19,276 bases of DNA from a bacterium (GTDB taxonomy: Bacteria; Planctomycetota; JACOTG01; JAUIME01). Where the stretch lies: assembly GCA_030433195.1 (NCBI GenBank), contig JAUIME010000019.1, positions 1 through 19,276 of the forward strand. Reading direction: 5' to 3'. Of this stretch, positions 14,811 through 19,276 are shown in pieces (position 1 is the first letter of the stretch; each line of letters starts with the position of its first letter). The translations under genes and the position numbers were made by a program. Below the pieces are notes generated by a model. That model searched no databases. It was given only the letters and a program-made list of their open reading frames with translations, and had not been told where the DNA came from.

Positions 14811-16898
14811 TCACTCGCTCCGCATGTCGAAAGACGCCGCGCCGGCCCGGCCCGCCGAGAGGGATTCCGCCCGGGCCCGAGCTTCCGCCGATCCCTCCAA
14901 GTCCCCACGGGAATGGAGGATACGTGCAAGGACCCGATATGCCTCGACCGACGTGGCGTCGAGGGCCAGGGCGGCCTTCACTCGCTCGAGCGCCTCGCTG
15001 GCCTCTCCGACCGCCAGATGGACCGCCGCGAGCGCGGCGAGCACGTCAGCCCGTTCGGGGGCCAAGCGGGCGGCCTCGAGCGCGTGTCCGAGCCCCTCCT
15101 CGGCCCTTCCGACGCTCGCGAGCGCCAAGCCGAGCTCCCGCCGGGCGTTCACCGCATTCGGCCGCGCGGCGACGGCCGAGCGGAGAATCTCGATCGCCAC
15201 ATCCGGATTGCCGCGCTCCCGCTCGAAGTTCCCGAACGCCACCGCGACGTCCTCGTCGTCGGGCCAGCGCTCGCGCGCGAGCGTGAACTCGCCCGCCGCC
15301 TCGTCGAGACGCCCCAATCCGGCGAGGATCGTCGCGTAGCGGAGCCTCGACGCGGGTCCGTCGGCGTCCGCGTCGGCGTTCTCGCGCACGATCCGCAGCG
15401 CGGCGTCCGTGTCGTTCCGGCTGACGTAGAAGCGCACGGCGTCCGCGCGCAGGACCCGGTTCTCGGGGGACCAGCGCAGCGCCTGTTCGAGATGGTGACT
15501 CGCGGCCTCTTCGTCGCCGAGCAACCACGAGAGCCACGACAAGCGGATCGCGTTCGTACCGTCACGTCGCAAGTCGACCGTATCGACGAAACGCGATGCG
15601 GCGAGAGCGCGCCGTACGACGGCTTCGTCCTCGGGCTGCAACGCCACCGGGTCCGCGTACGGGTCGGTTCCGGACATCAAGTACGCCGTACTCTCGTAGC
15701 CGCGTTCCGCGACGATCCGTGCGACGCGCACCAGGCCCGTGTGCAGCCACCACACCCCGATCACGATCGCGAGACCGACGAAGATCACACCCCCGGGACG
15801 CGTCAAGCGACCGTCTCGGCGTAACGACCAGCGCACGAAGCCGACATCGCGTCCTCGTGCGAGACGCACGCACTGCAGCACGACGAGCGCGAGTACCGAG
15901 GAAACTCCCAATGCGAACAAGAACGGCATCGGCTTGTAGAAGCATGCCATCGCGGCCGCGAACGCCACCAAGAGGATCGCCTCGTCGACGAACGAGAGCT
16001 TCGGGAGTTTCCCGCGCGCGGGCTTCGCGGGTTTCGCCCCCACCGCGGGCCGCCCGAATCCGAAGTAGAGCGCCTCCTTCGGGCAGACGCTCACGCAGTC
16101 CATGCACTTCATGCACCCCGCATCCACGACCATCCCGTAGCGCCACACTTCCTCGTGGACGCGCACGTTCGAGGAGCACGTCTGAGTGCAGTGACCGCAC
16201 TGTTCGCACGCGTCCGTCACGCGAATCCGGCCGGGAGCGAATCGATCGGCAAAGCCGAACAGCGCGCCGTACGGACAGGCGTAGGTGCAATAGCCCTTCG
16301 CCCCGAGGAAGTAGACGCACACGAACCCGGCCACGAACAGCGTCGTCACCCCGACGACGAGTCCCGGGAACGTGTCCCAGAACCCCTCCGTCGTCATCTC
16401 CGTTTCAACGGGACCGAGCTCACCTCCCAGGGCGATGCGAACGACGAACGGCCACAGGAACATGTAGGCAAACGCCCCGAGCGGAACCAGAGCCAGCCAT
16501 CTCGATCGCAAGGGCCGCGGCTTGATCCCGACTTTCATGAGGATCCATCGGCTCGCGTCTTGGAGCGCGACGACGTGACACCCCCACCCGCAGAAGAAGC
16601 GCCCGAGGACGAGCGTGCTGAGCGCCGCGAGCGCGAAGAACACGAGCCCCGCGTTGATCACGCTCTCCTTGGAGAATCGCATGGCTTCGGACGGCTCGAG
16701 CGGCGAGACCGTGCTCCCCGTCGTGAGCCAATGCGCGATATGGATCGCCACGAGCACGTGGACGAGCACGAGCACGAACGTACGCCATCGGGCTGCGCGG
16801 GAGGTGCGACGCGCCGGCGGCTTCGCGGTAGCGGGATCGAGGCAGACGGGACGAGACGAGGTCTCGGCCGACGCGCCGGGAGTCGAAGATTGCGCCAT
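14811..16898 (-). CDS. membrane polyferredoxin (NapH/RdxA-like) fused to a TPR domain
   Basis: A 695-residue inner-membrane iron-sulfur protein. About five hydrophobic spans lie at 40-59, 80-99, 133-152, 178-198 and 305-345, with a further span at 370-389. FCGWGCH (102-108) and YCTYACP (203-209) are the paired Cys motifs of the NapH/NosR/CcoG-type domain; FCGWGCH has His where FCGWGCP is commoner. Two 4Fe-4S motifs follow: C231-x2-C-x2-C-x3-C and C262-x2-C-x2-C-x3-C. Residues about 423-680 are a run of some seven TPR-like helical pairs (for example DEAAGEFTLARERWPDD, LALASVGRAEEG). The family moves electrons across or along the membrane or supports metal-centre assembly; the fused TPR domain suggests docking of a partner. 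ATG 16898 is preferred over TTG 16901; no clear ribosome site. No redox partner gene is in the window. Confidence 0.87.
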   Translation of the reverse strand: MAQSSTPGASAETSSRPVCLDPATAKPPARRTSRAARWRTFVLVLVHVLVAIHIAHWLTTGSTVSPLEPSEAMRFSKESVINAGLVFFALAALSTLVLGRFFCGWGCHVVALQDASRWILMKVGIKPRPLRSRWLALVPLGAFAYMFLWPFVVRIALGGELGPVETEMTTEGFWDTFPGLVVGVTTLFVAGFVCVYFLGAKGYCTYACPYGALFGFADRFAPGRIRVTDACEQCGHCTQTCSSNVRVHEEVWRYGMVVDAGCMKCMDCVSVCPKEALYFGFGRPAVGAKPAKPARGKLPKLSFVDEAILLVAFAAAMACFYKPMPFLFALGVSSVLALVVLQCVRLARGRDVGFVRWSLRRDGRLTRPGGVIFVGLAIVIGVWWLHTGLVRVARIVAERGYESTAYLMSGTDPYADPVALQPEDEAVVRRALAASRFVDTVDLRRDGTNAIRLSWLSWLLGDEEAASHHLEQALRWSPENRVLRADAVRFYVSRNDTDAALRIVRENADADADGPASRLRYATILAGLGRLDEAAGEFTLARERWPDDEDVAVAFGNFERERGNPDVAIEILRSAVAARPNAVNARRELGLALASVGRAEEGLGHALEAARLAPERADVLAALAAVHLAVGEASEALERVKAALALDATSVEAYRVLARILHSRGDLEGSAEARARAESLSAGRAGAASFDMRSE

Positions 16899-17063
16899 CA
16901 ACGCAGTCTAGCAGTCCATCGGCGGCGGTGTCTCCGTCGCGTAGCGCCCTCGCGCCAAGAAGCTGCGTTCTTTCGACACCGCGTCACCTCTTCGAGCCGA
17001 CCGGCCGCACACGCCGCACACGCCGCGCTCCCCCGCCGAACGGTGTCATTCTCGTGCCGAGCC

Positions 17064-17092
17064 TTGTGACCCTCGCCGCGATCGACTAGAAT
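17064..17092 (+). promoter_or_regulatory. sigma70-like promoter of the subtilase gene
   Basis: TTGTGA (17064-17069, 4/6 to TTGACA) and TAGAAT (17087-17092, 5/6 to TATAAT) are separated by exactly 17 nt. It is the best promoter match in the window and points at the protease gene 240 bp away. Transcription would start near 17099. Confidence 0.55.
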
Positions 17093-17128
17093 CAGCCTCA
17101 CCGATCAGAGCACCCGCCTACCTTCACG

Positions 17129-17146
17129 GCGTCGTCGCGACGACGC
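17129..17146 (+). repeat. 18-bp perfect palindrome in the subtilase leader
   Basis: GCGTCGTCGCGACGACGC is self-complementary and lies about 30 nt after the predicted transcription start. In RNA it folds to a 7-bp stem with a CGCG loop; in DNA it could be a dimer-binding operator. Confidence 0.45.
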
Positions 17147-17317
17147 TCCGCTGAACCTCGAGGCCTCCGCCGCCCGCTTGCGGCCCCCGCTTCGCACGTG
17201 GAGTTCTCCGCCGACGCCATTCCTCGATGCTCCGCGGTCCGCACGACCGTTCGCATCGACGTCGAAATCATCAGCGGTCCTCCGGGACCACGAATCCGTC
17301 AACGCAGGGAACAAGCC

Positions 17318-17322
17318 AGGAG
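17318..17322 (+). promoter_or_regulatory. ribosome binding site of the subtilase
   Basis: AGGAG, 9 nt before the ATG at 17332, fixes a start that gives an immediate signal peptide. Confidence 0.7.
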
Positions 17323-17331
17323 CTCATTTTC

Positions 17332-19276
17332 ATGCGCAAGACCCTCGTCATCGCCGCCTTGCCGATCGCGCTCGTCCTCGGGACGATCGTCGCCGGGCAC
17401 GTATCCGCAGACTCGCCGATCGTCGATCGCTTCGTCTGCAAGTACAGCGGCCTCGAGTGGACGTTCTCGGAAGAAGGAAACCGCGTTCTCGTCCGCTTCG
17501 ATGCCGACTCTTCGATGGTCGCTCGCTCCGAAGCGACGCGCCGTCTCGGTCTCTCCGAGGAACACTCGAGCGACAACAGCGTCGACGTCGGCGTGTATCT
17601 GACGACCGCCGGTCTCACCGCTCGCGAAGCGTCCGACCGTCTCGCCGGCGAATCGATCGTCGTCGACGCGCGCCCGCTGCTGCTCGACAACGAAGGCTTC
17701 CCGCAGTACACGATCGCGGGCCAGATGACCGTGCAGTTCATGCCCGGCCTCGAGTCGGACGAATGTGAAAGCATCATCGCCGACTTCGGTTCCGAGATCG
17801 TCAAGAAGAACCGCACGCCCGGCTACTACACGATCACGCTTCCCGAGTCGACGGGACTCTATGCGGCGATCCGCGCCATGAACGCGAACGAACTCGTCTG
17901 GTTCTCGGAAGAGAGCATGATGGGCTTCGACGACGCGCTCTACGTCCCGAACGATCCTTCGTACGGTAGCCAGTGGCACCTGAACAACACCGGGCAGACC
18001 GGCGGTGTCTCGGGCGCCGACGTCAACGCCGAAGACGCGTGGGACATCACGACGGGCGACCCGAACGTCGTCATCGTCATCATCGACACGGGCGTCGACC
18101 AGGATCACCCGGACCTCGTGAACAAGCTCGTTCCGCGCAACGGCGAGGACTGGAACTTCGCGGAAGGCGCGAACACCGACCCGGACGACGCATCGGGCCA
18201 CGGCACGGCGTGCGCGGGTCTCTCGGCCGCCGAGACCGACAACAACCAGGGCGTCGCGGGCACGTGCTCGGACTGCAGCCTCATCGTGCTGCGCATCAAC
18301 CTCTCGTCGGGGCAGAACGACAACCGCGCCGACGCGATCAACTACGCCGTCGCGTACCAAGCCAGCCACCCCGAACTGCGGCTCGTGCTCAGCAACAGCT
18401 GGCGCATGTCGTCGGGAAGCTTCGCGGCCGTCGAGGCCGCGTGCCAGAACGCGTTCGACAACGACGTGCCGATCCTCGTGGCCTCGGGCAACGGCAACGG
18501 TGCGGTCGACTACCCCGCGCTCTACGCTTCGACGCTCGCCATCGGCGCGTCGAGTCCGTGCGACGAACGCAAGAACCCGGGTTCCTGCGACGGCGAGCCC
18601 TGGGGCTCGAACTACGGCGCGGAGCTCGACGTGGTCGCGCCGGGCGTCATCATGACGACGACGAGCATCGGCGGCGGCTACACGGGCAGCTTCAACGGCA
18701 CCTCGTCCGCCTGCCCGACAGCGGCCGGCGTCGTCGGGCTCATCCTGTCGGTGAACCCGAACCTCTCGTACCAAGAAGTCGAAGACATCCTCGAGCAGAG
18801 CGCCGACGACGAGGTCGGTCCGCCCGCCGAAGACCCGCCCGGCTGGGACCAGTGGATGGGCTGGGGCCGCGTGAACGCGTACCAAGCCGTTCTCGACACT
18901 CCACTCCCCGCGCCGCCCGAAGTCGATTCGGTCTCGCCCTCGTCGATCCGCGTCAACATCGGACTGCCGGTCACGATCACGGGCTCGAACTTCACGGCTT
19001 CGTCGATCGTGCGCTTCGACGGCGTCCCGGCGACGTCCTTGATCGTCGTGGACTCGACGACCCTGATCGCCGGCGTTCCGCCCGGTGACAAGATCGAAAC
19101 GGTCAACGTCAGCGTCGAAACGCCCTCGGGATCCGACACGCTCGTCGACGGACTGGGCTTCCATGGCGAGATCCTCGGACCGGCCAACGCCAACGCCGGC
19201 GACACGATCAGCGTCCTCACCTACGGCCCGAAGAACGGTGACTTCGGCATCGTCTACGACTACTTCGCGGGCAGCA
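17332..19276 (+). CDS. secreted subtilisin-family (S8) serine protease with IPT/TIG domain, 3' truncated by window end
   Basis: 648 codons are visible with no stop before the window ends, so the C-terminus is missing. Residues 1-26 are a signal peptide (MRKTLVIAALPIALVLG, VSA cleavage). A propeptide-like region spans about 30-225; its part from about 164 (YTIAGQMTVQFMPG) resembles the inhibitor prodomain of fervidolysin-type subtilases. The catalytic domain starts near 229 (NDPSYGSQWHLNNTG) with the triad Asp252 (VVIVIIDTGV), His290 (SGHGTACAG) and Ser458 (NGTSSACPTAAG), plus oxyanion Asn387 (VASGNGNG), all intact. It closes with GWGRVNAYQAV. Residues about 529-611 are an IPT/TIG Ig-like domain (VDSVSPSSIRVNIGLPVTIT). 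Extra C-terminal domains probably continue. It should be an exported, self-activated endopeptidase. Divergent from the polyferredoxin gene, with its own promoter. Substrate unknown. Confidence 0.92.
   Translation, partial: MRKTLVIAALPIALVLGTIVAGHVSADSPIVDRFVCKYSGLEWTFSEEGNRVLVRFDADSSMVARSEATRRLGLSEEHSSDNSVDVGVYLTTAGLTAREASDRLAGESIVVDARPLLLDNEGFPQYTIAGQMTVQFMPGLESDECESIIADFGSEIVKKNRTPGYYTITLPESTGLYAAIRAMNANELVWFSEESMMGFDDALYVPNDPSYGSQWHLNNTGQTGGVSGADVNAEDAWDITTGDPNVVIVIIDTGVDQDHPDLVNKLVPRNGEDWNFAEGANTDPDDASGHGTACAGLSAAETDNNQGVAGTCSDCSLIVLRINLSSGQNDNRADAINYAVAYQASHPELRLVLSNSWRMSSGSFAAVEAACQNAFDNDVPILVASGNGNGAVDYPALYASTLAIGASSPCDERKNPGSCDGEPWGSNYGAELDVVAPGVIMTTTSIGGGYTGSFNGTSSACPTAAGVVGLILSVNPNLSYQEVEDILEQSADDEVGPPAEDPPGWDQWMGWGRVNAYQAVLDTPLPAPPEVDSVSPSSIRVNIGLPVTITGSNFTASSIVRFDGVPATSLIVVDSTTLIAGVPPGDKIETVNVSVETPSGSDTLVDGLGFHGEILGPANANAGDTISVLTYGPKNGDFGIVYDYFAGS

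Larger units (their letters stand above)
16899..17331. other. divergent intergenic region and long leader of the subtilase gene
   Basis: No gene is supported in these 433 bp. It contains a 9-bp tandem repeat (CCGCACACG, two full copies plus a partial, 17005-17026), the plus-strand promoter at 17064-17092, an 18-bp perfect palindrome at 17129-17146 and a CCTCGAGG palindrome at 17156-17163. From the predicted start point the subtilase mRNA leader would be about 230 nt and structured. I do not recognise a riboswitch class. Confidence 0.5.

Noticed and set aside
14428..14814. 128-codon minus-strand open frame in the gap before paralog B
   Set aside because: Low-complexity Ser/Arg composition, no ribosome site, no motif.
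17299..19164. Long minus-strand open frame (about 621 codons) opposite the subtilase
   Set aside because: The plus strand encodes an intact catalytic triad and conserved subtilase motifs; the minus translation has no motif and is Arg/Val/Asp-rich.
1..19276. CRISPR array, tRNA/rRNA genes, insertion sequences, phage or defence genes
   Set aside because: No spaced direct-repeat array, no cloverleaf or rRNA sequence, and no transposase, integrase or recognisable defence gene was seen.

Overview
The window is very GC-rich (by eye about two thirds G+C; not computed) and bacterial, with strong Shine-Dalgarno sequences, ATGA/GTGA gene overlaps and many secreted or membrane proteins. My best guess is a Gram-negative environmental bacterium, probably a planctomycete or a relative. 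The basis is a tandem pair of large secreted proteins with a GTESCN / HPVIGQSVYR / six-cysteine core that I associate with uncharacterised planctomycete proteins, together with an exported subtilase carrying an IPT/TIG domain, carboxypeptidase-regulatory-like repeats, a sulfotransferase and an FCGWGC polyferredoxin. That assignment is recall plus inference, not a search result.

Layout. Positions 1-296 hold no gene I can support. A secreted DNase I-fold (EEP) hydrolase (297-1184) ends in a stem-loop. It is followed by a membrane-anchored protein with carboxypeptidase-regulatory-like domains (1262-3271). Next comes a translationally coupled pair: an MJ1255-like glycosyltransferase (3386-4558) and a radical SAM/SPASM protein (4555-5646). 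Convergent to the pair, and overlapping it by 40 bp, is a PlcP/LpxH-like metallophosphoesterase on the minus strand (5607-6425). Divergent from that gene is a tightly coupled plus-strand operon: membrane-associated sulfotransferase (6688-8016), GT4 glycosyltransferase (8013-9209) and DUF2334-type polysaccharide deacetylase (9206-9910). A 14-bp stem-loop separates this operon from two minus-strand tandem paralogs, which are secreted proteins of unknown function (9995-12082 and 12229-14361). After a 449-bp non-coding stretch comes a minus-strand polyferredoxin fused to a TPR domain (14811-16898). A 433-bp divergent intergenic region contains a good sigma70-like promoter with a 17-nt spacer, and a subtilisin-family protease (17332 onward) runs off the right end.

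How the genes may work together. The centre (about 3.4-9.9 kb) looks like an envelope glycolipid or lipid-remodelling locus. The phosphoesterase matches, along most of its length, the PlcP proteins that release diacylglycerol from phospholipids during phosphate starvation in proteobacteria. In those bacteria plcP typically neighbours an Agt-type GT4 glycosyltransferase that glycosylates the diacylglycerol. Here a GT4 enzyme lies in the divergent operon, but coupled to a sulfotransferase and a carbohydrate deacetylase. This suggests a charged (amino- and/or sulfo-) glycolipid as product. That is the most interesting possibility in the window and it is an inference. The right half encodes exported proteins (paralog pair, protease) and a redox membrane protein with no visible link to the lipid locus.
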